A stretch of 64,000 bases of DNA from Candidatus Melainabacteria bacterium. GTDB taxonomy: Bacteria; Cyanobacteriota; Vampirovibrionia; Vampirovibrionales; Vampirovibrionaceae. The position numbers and the translations under genes were made by a program. Shown here in pieces: positions 1-8,340 of the stretch. The stretch spans positions 102,903 to 166,902 of the forward strand of contig CABHPA010000053.1 in NCBI GenBank assembly GCA_902168245.1, read 5' to 3'. Numbering within the stretch: position 1 is the stretch's first letter; every line of letters starts with the position of its first letter. Below the pieces are notes generated by a model. It was given only the letters and a program-made list of their open reading frames with translations, did no database searches and was not told where the DNA came from.

Positions 1-268
1 GTTCCATGAGGTCAGCAATCTGTTTTTCATCCGCCGAAGCGGAGGCCGCCTTGTTCAGGAAGGGGAAATTCTGGATTTCCACCAGTGTTTTGCCGCCCAG
101 GTTAAAGCAGACCGCGCCCACCGCTTCCAGCACCTCGCCGATGGAAGGGCTTTCCAGCAGCTTATGGCCCAGGCTCCCCATTTGGGGATTAATCACGGAT
201 TCCCGCAGGCGCTTGACCTCCTGCTGAAGGAGGTATTCCTCATCGCCATAATAAAGGGAAACCGTCAT
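1..268 (-). CDS. holA: DNA polymerase III delta subunit, N-terminal part (cut by window edge)
   Basis: The reading frame starts at the ATG complementary to 266-268 and runs off the left edge, leaving about 89 residues. It begins MTVSLYYGDEEYLL, the usual opening of the clamp-loader delta subunit, followed by an alternating charged helix and the phrase GGKTLVEIQNFPF, which fits the delta AAA+ domain I. Delta opens the beta clamp during clamp loading. An AGAGG lies about 10 bases upstream of the ATG and supports the start. The gene is transcribed away from the SAM hydrolase at 413. The family call rests on the N-terminus alone; the rest is outside the window. Confidence 0.75.
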   Translation of the reverse strand, partial: MTVSLYYGDEEYLLQQEVKRLRESVINPQMGSLGHKLLESPSIGEVLEAVGAVCFNLGGKTLVEIQNFPFLNKAASASADEKQIADLME

Positions 269-412
269 GGGATTTGCAGCCTCTTTATATATGCACCGTC
301 TTTTTTATATACAAGTTCTTGTTCCAGTTGCGCGACTCGGTTCATTCTATCCATCGCCCGCCGCATGCCGGATAATTAACCTAATCATAGTCTTGTCAGG
401 GCAGGCTTTCAA

Positions 413-1285
413 ATGGATTTTCCCATAATTGCGCTGTTAACCGATTTCGGGGAGCGCGATGGCTTTGTCGGTGTTATAAAGGGCGTTATGCTCTGCAAGC
501 TGGACGCGCCCGCGCCAATGGTGGACATCAGCCACCAGGTAGAGCCTCAGAACATACGTCAGGCGCTGTGGATACTGGAAAACGCCCTGCCTTACTTCCC
601 GCCGAAAACGGTTTTCGTATGCATTGTCGATCCGGGCGTCGGCACAACCGAGCAAGCCGCCTTGCTTTGCCACTGGCCCCAACAGGAACAGATCTTCATC
701 GGACCAGACAACGGCTTGCTGACGCCCGTTTATGAAGCCGTGGGCGCGGATCTGCAAGTGTTCGATATCCGCGCAGCCGAGTTGTATAAAGATGATCAAC
801 TCAGCCTGCACGGACGTAGCCAGACCTTTCATGGCCGGGACGTGTATGCGCCCATCGCAGCGCTGGCCGCCAACGCGCTTTTTACAGGCTCGTTAGAAGT
901 TTTCCTGCAACAGTTTGGCCCGCCGCTGAGCCGTTTTGAGCAAATCGCCCGGCAGCCCGCCACGCTGGAGCTAGAGTCCCAGACACTGAATTGCCAGGGA
1001 GAGATTGTTTATTGCGACCACTACGGTAACCTTATCACCAACATTCCCCACGTCTGGTTGCCTGTAGGTAGCCGCCTAAGCATCAGCATTGGCGACCGAG
1101 CGCCTTTTACCTGCCCCTTTCTGCCTGCCTACGCCGACAACGAAACCACTCAGCCCCATCCAGCTACGGTGATCGCGGTGCCTTCCAGCGGGGGTACGGT
1201 GGAACTTTCCGTTTTCCGGGGCAACGCCGGACAAACGCTCAAAGCCTCTCCCGCTGAGCCTATCCGGATTCAAATCTTGCCTTAA
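413..1285 (+). CDS. S-adenosyl-L-methionine hydrolase (DUF62 / SAM hydroxide adenosyltransferase)
   Basis: A 290-residue protein with the full set of family motifs: LLTDFG at 8-13, VDPGVGT at 72-78, GPDNG at 97-101, TFHGRD at 138-143 and a C-terminal D-x2-GNLITN near 202-210. It belongs to the fluorinase/chlorinase superfamily. Members without the halogenase loop hydrolyse SAM to adenosine and methionine in the cytosol, and I see nothing suggesting a halogenase. The length matches the family. The ATG is preceded by an AGGGCAGG stretch that can act as ribosome binding site. It stands alone, divergent from holA, with no gene for 350 bases downstream. Confidence 0.88.
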   Translation: MDFPIIALLTDFGERDGFVGVIKGVMLCKLDAPAPMVDISHQVEPQNIRQALWILENALPYFPPKTVFVCIVDPGVGTTEQAALLCHWPQQEQIFIGPDNGLLTPVYEAVGADLQVFDIRAAELYKDDQLSLHGRSQTFHGRDVYAPIAALAANALFTGSLEVFLQQFGPPLSRFEQIARQPATLELESQTLNCQGEIVYCDHYGNLITNIPHVWLPVGSRLSISIGDRAPFTCPFLPAYADNETTQPHPATVIAVPSSGGTVELSVFRGNAGQTLKASPAEPIRIQILP

Positions 1286-1632
1286 TTCTGGCTTCAAAAG
1301 AAAGCGGATTAACGACCCAAGTCGCACATCCGAACACAGATAAAGGAAATATAAAGAATCGCTAAAAATCCCGTTAAGGAAATGTCAGATTTTTATGTCG
1401 CAAGAGATAAAGAAAAGCTCAGTTTGATCCATACCAGAGCTTTTACGAGATCCCCAAGACCATTATCCTATCGGCTATTTTTGCCCCCACCCACCAAGGC
1501 AGTTCCAAAACGGATGAGCTGATGAGGTAAAGAAAATATTTTTTTGGCGTCTAATACAGTAGCAAAGCATGCTTTGCCCAAATTGCCCCCTTTCAAAAAA
1601 TCGAGTATAAACTTATTAATCTCAGAAAGCGC
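1286..1632. other. Gene-free spacer with the promoter of the HEAT protein
   Basis: About 350 bases without a supported gene. The right end holds a good promoter for the next gene: TTGCCC at 1583-1588, a 17-base spacer and TATAAA at 1606-1611, which would start transcription near 1618. I see no clear terminator for the SAM hydrolase gene here. Confidence 0.5.
1583..1611 (+). promoter_or_regulatory. Sigma-70-type promoter upstream of the HEAT-repeat gene
   Basis: The -35 element TTGCCC and -10 element TATAAA are separated by exactly 17 bases and lie about 20 bases before the ATG at 1633, leaving a leader of roughly 15 bases. The spacing and -10 match are good; the -35 is moderate. Confidence 0.5.
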
Positions 1633-2115
1633 ATGGACGTGGAGAGTTTAGTACCGATGACAACCTCACCAATCAGTCTTGAGACAATTAAGTTCCACCT
1701 GATTTGGAACAAAGATTTCAGCTTCAGCCGCGAAAACCAGACCGTATCCCTGGAAGAATTGATTGAATTCCTGATCGAGTCCCTGGAAGACGCCGACAAG
1801 GCAACCGCAACCAAAGCAGAAAACCTGCTGACCCGGATTGGCAAACCGGCCGTCCCTTACCTGATTCAAGGCTTGAAATCCAGCCACAACCGCGTGAAAT
1901 CCGTTTGCGCCATGGTGCTGGTGCGCATTGGCCAACCCGCTGTGGAAGCCACACAAGAGTTCTACGCGCGCAACGCCAGCCGCCCCAAATTCCGCTGGAT
2001 TGCCGAATTCATCCTGGGCGAGCTAGGCATGCAAATCCCCGCGCTGGACAAACGCAGCTATGAAACCGAGCGCGCCGATCGCAAGATCCTTCAGTTCAGC
2101 AAAGCCGCTGTCTAA
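1633..2115 (+). CDS. HEAT-repeat-like protein
   Basis: A 160-residue protein. Residues about 45-125 form paired helices typical of HEAT repeats: LLTRIGKPAVPYLIQGL, then a second unit with LVRIGQPAVEATQ, then FILGELG. Such repeats are usually protein-protein scaffolds; no catalytic motif is visible. The first 40 residues lack the repeat pattern. The protein is cytosolic by appearance, with no signal or membrane segment. It has its own promoter and is followed by a strong terminator, so it is monocistronic. The specific function is unknown. Coding potential is convincing from the repeat pattern and codon use. Confidence 0.7.
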   Translation: MDVESLVPMTTSPISLETIKFHLIWNKDFSFSRENQTVSLEELIEFLIESLEDADKATATKAENLLTRIGKPAVPYLIQGLKSSHNRVKSVCAMVLVRIGQPAVEATQEFYARNASRPKFRWIAEFILGELGMQIPALDKRSYETERADRKILQFSKAAV

Positions 2116-2160
2116 AAGCTTTCTTAATTCTCTAACAATAACGACTTTCTAACAAAGATT

Positions 2161-2190
2161 CCCCTTTGCAACCCAAAGGGGCTTTTTTTT
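2161..2190 (+). terminator. Rho-independent terminator after the HEAT-repeat gene
   Basis: A 7-bp stem CCCCTTT/AAAGGGG with a 7-base loop is followed at once by eight thymines, 45 bases after the stop codon. Confidence 0.88.
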
Positions 2191-2224
2191 GCGGCATGAG
2201 ATCCAAAATACACCGGGCTTCGGG

Positions 2225-2230
2225 TATAAT
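2225..2230 (+). promoter_or_regulatory. -10 element TATAAT upstream of asd
   Basis: A perfect TATAAT lies between the terminator at 2161-2190 and the asd start. No convincing -35 element is seen at the expected distance. Transcription would begin near 2237. Confidence 0.45.
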
Positions 2231-2295
2231 GAGGCCGTTATAAGCTAGGAAATATGCACCTTTTCACACAGGAGCTTTTCACAGGAGATTATCGA

Positions 2296-3396
2296 ATGAC
2301 CGCCTCAGCGCAAGAACAAGGTTACACGGTCGCCATTCTAGGAGCCACCGGCCTGGTGGGTTCTCACCTGATCCACATTCTGGAAGAAAGAAAGTTCCCG
2401 GTGAAAAAGCTTAAACCCTTGGCCAGCAAGCGCACGGCTGGCAGCACCGTTACTTTTAACGGACAGGAAATCATCGTAGAAGAAGCCACCCCCGAAGCCT
2501 TTGAAGGCGTGGATATCGTGCTGGCTTCCGCCGGTGGTTCCGTCAGCCAGGCGTTGGTTCCCGAAGCCGTGAAACGCGGCTGCGTGGTCATCGATAACAC
2601 CAGTTGCTTCCGCCTGACCGAAGGGGTACCGTTAGTGGTAGCCGGTGTAAACGATGCCGATATTCAGCACCACAATGGCATTATCGCCAATCCAAATTGC
2701 TCTACCGCCCAACTTATGCCGGTTTTTAAGGCTTTAGATGACGCCTTTGGCCTGGAGCGCGTGATTGTAAGCACCTATCAATCCGTTAGCGGCGCGGGTA
2801 AAGAAGGCATGGACGAGCTGATGGACACCACCCGCTCCATCTTCAAGCTGATGGGCCAGCCGCAGGAAGGAGCATCCCAGCACGAAGCCAAAGTATTCGT
2901 TCGCCCCATCGCGTTTAATTTAGTTGCTCAAATCGATCAGTTCGTTGAAGGCGGCGTTGAAGACGGCTACACCAAGGAAGAAACCAAGGTCATTCACGAG
3001 AGCCGCAAAATCCTGCACCGGCCCGATCTCAAAGTGACCGCCACCGCCATTCGGGTGCCGGTACTGGTGGGTCACAGCGAATCCGCCACGCTGGAGTTCA
3101 AAAAGCCCGTTTCCCCGCAAGAGGCGATGGACGTGTTGGAAAACACGCCGGATGTGGTAGTGGCCCGCAAGCCGCAGGACTTCCCCACCCCGGTGGAAGC
3201 TACCGGCAAAGACCCCGTTTACGTGGGCCGCATCCGTCGGGATACCTCCAACCCCGAACACGGGCTGAACATGTGGATTGTGGCCGATAACCTGCGCATT
3301 GGCGCCGCCCTGAACGCGGTTCGTCTGGCAGAGGTACTGGTGAAGAACAACTGGCTGAAGAAGGGCGCCGCTCAGCAAGAGCCTGCCCAGGTTTAG
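2296..3396 (+). CDS. asd: Aspartate-semialdehyde dehydrogenase
   Basis: This enzyme reduces aspartyl-4-phosphate to aspartate semialdehyde, the branch point to lysine/diaminopimelate and threonine/methionine. From this start the protein is 366 residues. It has the NADP-binding GATGLVG at 16-22, the catalytic cysteine C135 in NPNCST, and the QSVSGAG segment. The frame stays open upstream to an ATG at 2254, but the ATG at 2296 has GGAG eight bases before it and yields the standard N-terminus, so I prefer it. dapA follows 49 bases later on the same strand and uses the product. A short C-terminal tail (QQEPAQV) extends beyond the usual end. Confidence 0.95.
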   Translation: MTASAQEQGYTVAILGATGLVGSHLIHILEERKFPVKKLKPLASKRTAGSTVTFNGQEIIVEEATPEAFEGVDIVLASAGGSVSQALVPEAVKRGCVVIDNTSCFRLTEGVPLVVAGVNDADIQHHNGIIANPNCSTAQLMPVFKALDDAFGLERVIVSTYQSVSGAGKEGMDELMDTTRSIFKLMGQPQEGASQHEAKVFVRPIAFNLVAQIDQFVEGGVEDGYTKEETKVIHESRKILHRPDLKVTATAIRVPVLVGHSESATLEFKKPVSPQEAMDVLENTPDVVVARKPQDFPTPVEATGKDPVYVGRIRRDTSNPEHGLNMWIVADNLRIGAALNAVRLAEVLVKNNWLKKGAAQQEPAQV

Positions 3397-3445
3397 TTCT
3401 TACTTTTTGATTCAGTAAGCATTCAGCAAGAGAGTTTAAAAAACA

Positions 3446-4360
3446 ATGCCAAACTTAACAGCCGAGCTGATTCCCGCAATGGTGACGCCGTTCAAGCGGG
3501 ATGAGTCTATCGATCACGAAAAAATGGAGCAGTTGGCCGTTTACCTCACCGAAAACGGTTGCGATGGGCTGCTTATCAACGGCACCACCGGCGAAGGCCC
3601 AACCCTCAGTTTTGAGGAGAAAGTGGAGCTGGTGAAACTGGTGAAAAACGCCGTGCGCGGCAAGAACGTGCAGATTATGGTAGGCATAGGCTCCAACGAC
3701 ACCAACAAAAGCGTGGAAGAAGCCCGCAAAATCGCTGCGCTGGGCGTGGATGCCCTGCTGGTGGTGGTGCCTTACTACAACAAGCCTTCACAGGCGGGCA
3801 TGATCGAACATTTCCGCCGCATTGCGCAAGCCGTGGTGGATACCGAGATCGTCATCTACAACATTCCCGGCCGTTGCGGGGTGCTAATGAGTCCGGACAC
3901 CATGCTGGCCTTGCATAAGCAGTGTCCCAACATCATCGGCGTAAAACAAAGCCACCCGGATATGGACCAGGTCAGCGAAATTACCGCCAAGCTGCCCAAG
4001 GACACCTGGCGAACCTGGTGCGGCGATGATTCCCTAACCATCCCCATGATCGCCTGCGGCGCGTACGGCACCATCAGCGTGTTGGCCCATTTAACCGGCA
4101 AGCTGCTGCGGGAGATGATTCAGGCCGCCAAGCGGGGCGACCGGGAACAGGCGCTCAAACTGCACATCAAACAGCTCAATCTGGCGCGCGAAATCTTTTT
4201 TCTGCCGAATCCCACCATTATTAAAACCTGCCTGGCCAAGCTGGGCATGATGGAACCCGTGCTGCGCTCTCCCATGGTACAGCCGGATGACGCCGAAATG
4301 GCCCGCATCGAGAAACTGATGGGCGAGTACAAGAGCCTGGTGCCGCAAGCGGTTTCCTAG
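3446..4360 (+). CDS. dapA: 4-hydroxy-tetrahydrodipicolinate synthase
   Basis: This TIM-barrel aldolase condenses pyruvate with aspartate semialdehyde, the first committed step to diaminopimelate and lysine. The 304-residue protein contains GTTGE at 46-50, the pyruvate-site tyrosine Y139 in VIYNIPGR, and the Schiff-base lysine K167 in GVKQSH. Its length is normal for the family. It sits directly behind asd and is probably co-transcribed with it. The ATG is preceded by AAGAGAG. The gene ends 10 bases from the convergent SseB-like gene. Confidence 0.96.
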   Translation: MPNLTAELIPAMVTPFKRDESIDHEKMEQLAVYLTENGCDGLLINGTTGEGPTLSFEEKVELVKLVKNAVRGKNVQIMVGIGSNDTNKSVEEARKIAALGVDALLVVVPYYNKPSQAGMIEHFRRIAQAVVDTEIVIYNIPGRCGVLMSPDTMLALHKQCPNIIGVKQSHPDMDQVSEITAKLPKDTWRTWCGDDSLTIPMIACGAYGTISVLAHLTGKLLREMIQAAKRGDREQALKLHIKQLNLAREIFFLPNPTIIKTCLAKLGMMEPVLRSPMVQPDDAEMARIEKLMGEYKSLVPQAVS

Positions 4361-4370
4361 GCGCTTTTAT

Positions 4371-5252
4371 TCACGAATCAGAAGAAACGCCGCTGAAAAT
4401 GGGCTGCGTGATCTCTTTAACGTGGCTTTCCATGCGGCCCGCATGGTTCAGCAGGAAAACATTCATCACGGCCCGCCGTTCCAGCATTTCATGCAAAATG
4501 GCCTGGAGGGTGGGCCATAATTCCTTTTCCCACTCGCTTTCACAACCATCCGGCACCCGAACGCCAATGGCAGGCTGAAGCGGGCCTTCGTTAAAGGCCA
4601 CGTCAAACAGGTAAACACGCTGAATCAGGGCGCGGTTATACTCAAACACGTGGTTTAAGCGTTCCAGCAGGCCGTCGGGCAAGCCCTGGTTACGCCGCAG
4701 ACGCATGGGGGTATTCTTTTCAATCACCACTTCGGAAGGCTTACGACTGCCCGTGGCGTCCCGCTCATCTATGGGAGGCGGCAACAAGCCTTCGGCCAGG
4801 TAACTGAAGTCATGAAAGGAAATCTCGCAGCCAAACGGGCCGCACACGTTCATAATCATAAAATCGGCCTCGGCCTCCAGCGCATAGGCGCAAAGCATGG
4901 CAAATGGCATCACAATGTAGTCGGTCGGCTCCTCGGCCCAGGTTTCCATGTTTTTCTCGCTGGTAAACAGGGGCAGCCCTTTTTCGCCCCGGCTATTTTC
5001 CAGCAAAATAATGGGCAGGCCCGAACTCAGCCGGGTTCCGGCAGGCACAGGCAATAACAGCTCGGAATCCAGCATTTTCTGGTAAAAAGTGGCTTGCAAC
5101 GGATAATTCGCCGCGCCGGAAGATTGCTCCAACTGGGCCAACAAAGCCATTAGCGCCTCTTCATCGGGCAATGACATGGCACTGGGACTGCCCGGCACTT
5201 TCTTAATGCGCCGTGGATCCTTGGAAAAAAAGCGGTCAAAATTCTCCAGCAT
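4371..5252 (-). CDS. SseB-family protein
   Basis: A 293-residue protein whose middle resembles the SseB N-terminal domain: a helix with YQKMLDSELLLPVP, then glycine/acid-rich strands and LPLFTSEKNMETWAEEP, which matches the usual 'FTS-x-E-x2-x-W' segment. The region after about residue 190 resembles the SseB C-terminal domain (LLERLNHVFEYNRALIQRVYLFDV). SseB was named for enhanced serine sensitivity in E. coli; the molecular role is unresolved. No signal peptide or membrane helix is visible. The ATG lacks a strong ribosome binding site, so the exact start is less certain. kdsC lies 88 bases upstream on the same strand. Confidence 0.7.
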   Translation of the reverse strand: MLENFDRFFSKDPRRIKKVPGSPSAMSLPDEEALMALLAQLEQSSGAANYPLQATFYQKMLDSELLLPVPAGTRLSSGLPIILLENSRGEKGLPLFTSEKNMETWAEEPTDYIVMPFAMLCAYALEAEADFMIMNVCGPFGCEISFHDFSYLAEGLLPPPIDERDATGSRKPSEVVIEKNTPMRLRRNQGLPDGLLERLNHVFEYNRALIQRVYLFDVAFNEGPLQPAIGVRVPDGCESEWEKELWPTLQAILHEMLERRAVMNVFLLNHAGRMESHVKEITQPIFSGVSSDS

Positions 5253-5340
5253 GCAGGCTCTACCATCCGTTCGGTCTTGGGGGCTGTCTTGTAGACAGAA
5301 TCGACCGGCCTGGCAGTTTCTTTAGAGAATTTTGCGAAGC

Positions 5341-5874
5341 CTATATTTTTTCGCCTGATAAACCGTTTTCGATCAGTTGGCGGGCTTCCAGAATAAATTC
5401 CATAATTTCCCGCACCGCCCCGTCCCCACCACGATGGCTGGACACCAGATGCGCAATGGCCCGCACCTCGCCCGCCGCGTCCGCCGGACAGCAAGCCAGA
5501 CCCACCCGCTGCATGGGGGGAATATCCGGCAAATCATCGCCAATGTAGGCCACCTGCTCAAAGGTGAGGGACAAATCCGCCACCAGTTTTTCCAAGGCAG
5601 GCAACTTGGTGCGGGTTTTCTGGATGACGTGCTGAATATCCAGGTCTTGCGCCCGGCGGGACACCATTACCGATTCCCGCGCGGTGATAATGCCAAACTG
5701 GATTCCGGCCCTTACGCCCAGCGAAATGCCCAAACCGTCTTTCACGTTAAAACTTTTCACTTCCTGATCATCGGAGGTATAGGTAATCTTGCCGTCCGTC
5801 AGTACGCCGTCCACATCCAGCACCACCAGTCGAATTCCGGCGGCTAGCTCAAACAGTTTGGTTCCGGCTGGCAT
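5341..5874 (-). CDS. kdsC: 3-deoxy-D-manno-octulosonate 8-phosphate phosphatase
   Basis: KdsC removes phosphate from Kdo-8-phosphate in LPS core biosynthesis. The 177-residue protein shows the short HAD fold without a cap domain. The nucleophile and acid/base are D20 and D22 in VLDVDGVLTDG, followed by FNVKDG near 43-48, ITARES near 63-68, a conserved lysine K90, and the metal-binding IGDDLPD at 111-117. An AAGGA sits eight bases before the ATG. It supports an outer membrane with Kdo. The SseB-like gene lies downstream on the same strand. Confidence 0.92.
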   Translation of the reverse strand: MPAGTKLFELAAGIRLVVLDVDGVLTDGKITYTSDDQEVKSFNVKDGLGISLGVRAGIQFGIITARESVMVSRRAQDLDIQHVIQKTRTKLPALEKLVADLSLTFEQVAYIGDDLPDIPPMQRVGLACCPADAAGEVRAIAHLVSSHRGGDGAVREIMEFILEARQLIENGLSGEKI

Positions 5875-6099
5875 GCAAAGCGTCCTTCCCTAAAATGCCC
5901 TCAGGGTTACCCGGTTGAAGCCACCCGGCAAGCCTGATTCATTCGTACTTCTGTCTTACTCTACCCGAATCGAGTGGGCCTGACCATATGGCGAAGCAGG
6001 CATGAGGCTGGCCTGCCCAACCCGCCCATCAACGGCCAAGCCAGTGGAGTGAACCGAAAGACTAATCAATTGGCGCTTCGGATTTTGGGCGCAATGGGT

Positions 6100-6105
6100 T
6101 AGAAT
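6100..6105 (+). promoter_or_regulatory. -10 element TAGAAT close to the glgC start
   Basis: TAGAAT ends nine bases before the glgC ATG at 6115, with a weak -35 (TTCGGA) 17 bases upstream. Initiation about 7 bases downstream would leave a leader of only about 3 bases, and no Shine-Dalgarno sequence is visible. Confidence 0.4.
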
Positions 6106-6114
6106 ATTGCTGCT

Positions 6115-7368
6115 ATGAAAAAGAACGTTTTGGTGATGATTCTGGCGGGCGGAGAGGGCAAAAGACTGTTCCCCCTGACTAGTGAGCGGGCGAAACCGGC
6201 GGTTCCGTTTGGCGGAAAGTACCGCATTATCGATTTTGTGATCAACAACTTCGTGAATTCCGAGTTGTACAAAATCAAAATCCTCACCCAGTTCAAGTCC
6301 GATTCGCTGAACCGGCACATTTCCCGATGCTGGCCCATGCCACCGTTTTCCAACCAGTACGTCGATCTCGTTCCCGCGCAAATGCGGATGGGACAAGACT
6401 GGTACAAAGGCACCGCCGACGCCATTTACCAGAACCTGAACCTGATTTACGACGAAATGCCCAGCCTGGTCTGCGTGTTCGGTGGCGATCACATCTACAA
6501 GATGGATGTGAGCCAGATGATTGATTACCACAAAATGCAGTCCGCCGATCTCAGCATTGCGGCCATTCCCGTGCCGGTTCATCAGGCCAGCGATTTCGGC
6601 ATTATTGAAGTGGACAGCATGTACAGGGTAACCGGCTGGCAGGAAAAGCCCAAAAATCCCAAGGAAATGCCCGGACGCCCCGGCTATGCGCTGGCCTCCA
6701 TGGGCAATTACGTGTTTAACCGCGACGTATTGGTTCACGAACTACTAGAAGATGCGGCTAATGAAGACTCCCAGCACGATTTCGGCAAAAACGTGATTTC
6801 GGCCATGATCGATAAAGGCCGCCGGGTGTTTGTGTACGATTTCGCCACCAACCTCGTTCCCGGCCAAACGGAGCTGGAGCAAGGCTACTGGCGCGATGTG
6901 GGGACCGTAGACGCCTACTGGGAAGCCAACATGGATTTGGTGCATATTTCCCCCATCTTCAACCTGTACCACCGGGAATGGCCGGTAAAAACGTTCTCCT
7001 ATCAGGCGCCGCCTTCCAAGTACGTGTTCGATAACGAGGAACGGCGCGGTTTCGCCACGGATTCCATCGTTTCCGATGGCTGTATTATCAGCGGGGGCCG
7101 GTTGGTGCGATGCGTGTTATCGCCCTATTGCCGGGTGAACAGCTTCTCGCTTGTGGAAGAGAGCATTTTAATGCACGGGGTGAATGTAGGCCGTCACGCC
7201 AAAATTCGCAAGGCCATTATTGATAAGGGCGTAGAAATTCCCGCCCATGCCCGTATCGGCTACGACCGGGACGAGGACGAGGCGCGCGGCTTTTATGTTT
7301 CCGAAGGCGGCGTGACCGTGGTGCCGAAAGGCGTGGTTATTAAAGTAGAGCAACCGCTGGAAGTATAA
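6115..7368 (+). CDS. glgC: Glucose-1-phosphate adenylyltransferase (ADP-glucose pyrophosphorylase)
   Basis: GlgC makes ADP-glucose from ATP and glucose-1-phosphate, the committed step of bacterial glycogen synthesis. The 417-residue protein has the nucleotidyltransferase signature AGGEGKRLFPLT at 11-22, PAVPFGGKYRIIDF, the GTADA segment, FGGDH near 122-126, and the sugar-phosphate binding WQEKPK segment. The C-terminal third has the left-handed beta-helix pattern of short hydrophobic hexads. Length is normal. No other glycogen gene is nearby. The start has no ribosome binding site and lies just downstream of a -10 element, which suggests a leaderless message. Confidence 0.95.
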   Translation: MKKNVLVMILAGGEGKRLFPLTSERAKPAVPFGGKYRIIDFVINNFVNSELYKIKILTQFKSDSLNRHISRCWPMPPFSNQYVDLVPAQMRMGQDWYKGTADAIYQNLNLIYDEMPSLVCVFGGDHIYKMDVSQMIDYHKMQSADLSIAAIPVPVHQASDFGIIEVDSMYRVTGWQEKPKNPKEMPGRPGYALASMGNYVFNRDVLVHELLEDAANEDSQHDFGKNVISAMIDKGRRVFVYDFATNLVPGQTELEQGYWRDVGTVDAYWEANMDLVHISPIFNLYHREWPVKTFSYQAPPSKYVFDNEERRGFATDSIVSDGCIISGGRLVRCVLSPYCRVNSFSLVEESILMHGVNVGRHAKIRKAIIDKGVEIPAHARIGYDRDEDEARGFYVSEGGVTVVPKGVVIKVEQPLEV

Positions 7369-7488
7369 ATCCTGTCGCTAGTGAATTGCGCCAAGGTTTT
7401 AGGCTTCTTATTTAACACCAACCGCGCAGCATCCGTTTAGGCGCACAGCCTAATAGGGCAAAATGGCAGCCTTGCTTTATTCATTGTG

Positions 7489-7525
7489 AAAAAACCGCCC
7501 AAGCATTTTGCCTGAGCGGTTTTTT
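7489..7525. terminator. Bidirectional terminator between glgC and sdhB
   Basis: A 10-bp arm AAAAAACCGC pairs with GCGGTTTTTT across a 17-base loop. Both strands end in a U-run, so it can serve both convergent genes. Confidence 0.85.
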
Positions 7526-7551
7526 AGGGAATCTGGTTGAATTTTCGCTCT

Positions 7552-8340
7552 CTAGCGGATAAAACCCAGTTGCCGCAATACCCACAGCACCGGGTCGTAA
7601 TACCGATCCACCACACGCTCTTTCAGCGGGATAATGGCGTTATCGGTAATGCGAATCTCTTCCGGGCAAACCTCGGTGCAGCATTTGGTAATGTTGCACA
7701 TGCCAACCCCTGCGGTTTGCTTAATGAAGGGAACCCGATCCGCGCGATCCATGGGGTGCATTTCCAAACTGGCCAGGCGCACCATAAAGCGCGGCCCATA
7801 GAAGGCGTCTTTACGGTCATGGTTCCGCAGCACGTGGCACACATCCTGGCACAGGAAGCATTCAATACACTTGCGGAATTCCTGCACCCGATCCACATCG
7901 CCTTGGTAATAACGCCAGTCTTCCGGCTTGTTATCCGGCGGCGTAAAGGGTCGGATAGTCTTGTTCAGCTCGTAGTTCCAGGACACATCGGCCACCAAGT
8001 CGCGGATGAGAGGGAAGGTTTTAATGGGATTCACCACCACCGGCTGGCTGAGATCCAGGTGATCCAGGCGGGTTTTGCACATCAGGCTGGGTTTGCCGTT
8101 CACCTCGGCGCTACAGGAACCGCATTTTGCGGCCTTGCAGTTCCAGCGAACCGCCAAATCCGGGCTTTGGAAGCCCTGGATGTAGTGCATGGCATCCAGC
8201 ACCACCATGCCGGATTCCACCGGCACCTTGTACTCTTTAAGCTGGCCGGTTTCGCCGTTGTCCCCACGGAACACGTGGAACGTAGCGACCTGCTGGTTGC
8301 CGCTTGCGGCAGAGGCATGAGTCGTCGCGGAATGCGCCAT
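7552..8340 (-). CDS. sdhB: Succinate dehydrogenase / fumarate reductase iron-sulfur subunit
   Basis: SdhB passes electrons from the flavoprotein to the quinone site in respiratory complex II. The 262-residue protein has all three cluster motifs: [2Fe-2S] at C68, C73, C76 and C88; [4Fe-4S] at C158, C161, C164 and C168; and the third cluster at C215, C221 and C225. The N-terminal 20 residues (Ala/Ser/Thr-rich) are an extension over typical family members. Its ATG overlaps the sdhA stop by one base, so translation is probably coupled. It is the last gene of sdhC-sdhA-sdhB and is followed by a strong terminator. The direction of catalysis cannot be told from sequence. Confidence 0.94.
   Translation of the reverse strand: MAHSATTHASAASGNQQVATFHVFRGDNGETGQLKEYKVPVESGMVVLDAMHYIQGFQSPDLAVRWNCKAAKCGSCSAEVNGKPSLMCKTRLDHLDLSQPVVVNPIKTFPLIRDLVADVSWNYELNKTIRPFTPPDNKPEDWRYYQGDVDRVQEFRKCIECFLCQDVCHVLRNHDRKDAFYGPRFMVRLASLEMHPMDRADRVPFIKQTAGVGMCNITKCCTEVCPEEIRITDNAIIPLKERVVDRYYDPVLWVLRQLGFIR

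Noticed and set aside
1515..1545. CTGATGAG, the core of hammerhead ribozymes, near 1520
   Set aside because: No matching GAAA core box, cleavage site or flanking stems in the right positions.
2116..2295. A possible lysine riboswitch upstream of asd-dapA
   Set aside because: The space holds only the upstream terminator and a -10 element; no large conserved aptamer-like fold.
5956..6738. A 260-codon minus-strand frame over the glgC start
   Set aside because: Overlaps the conserved glgC N-terminus and has antisense-like composition.
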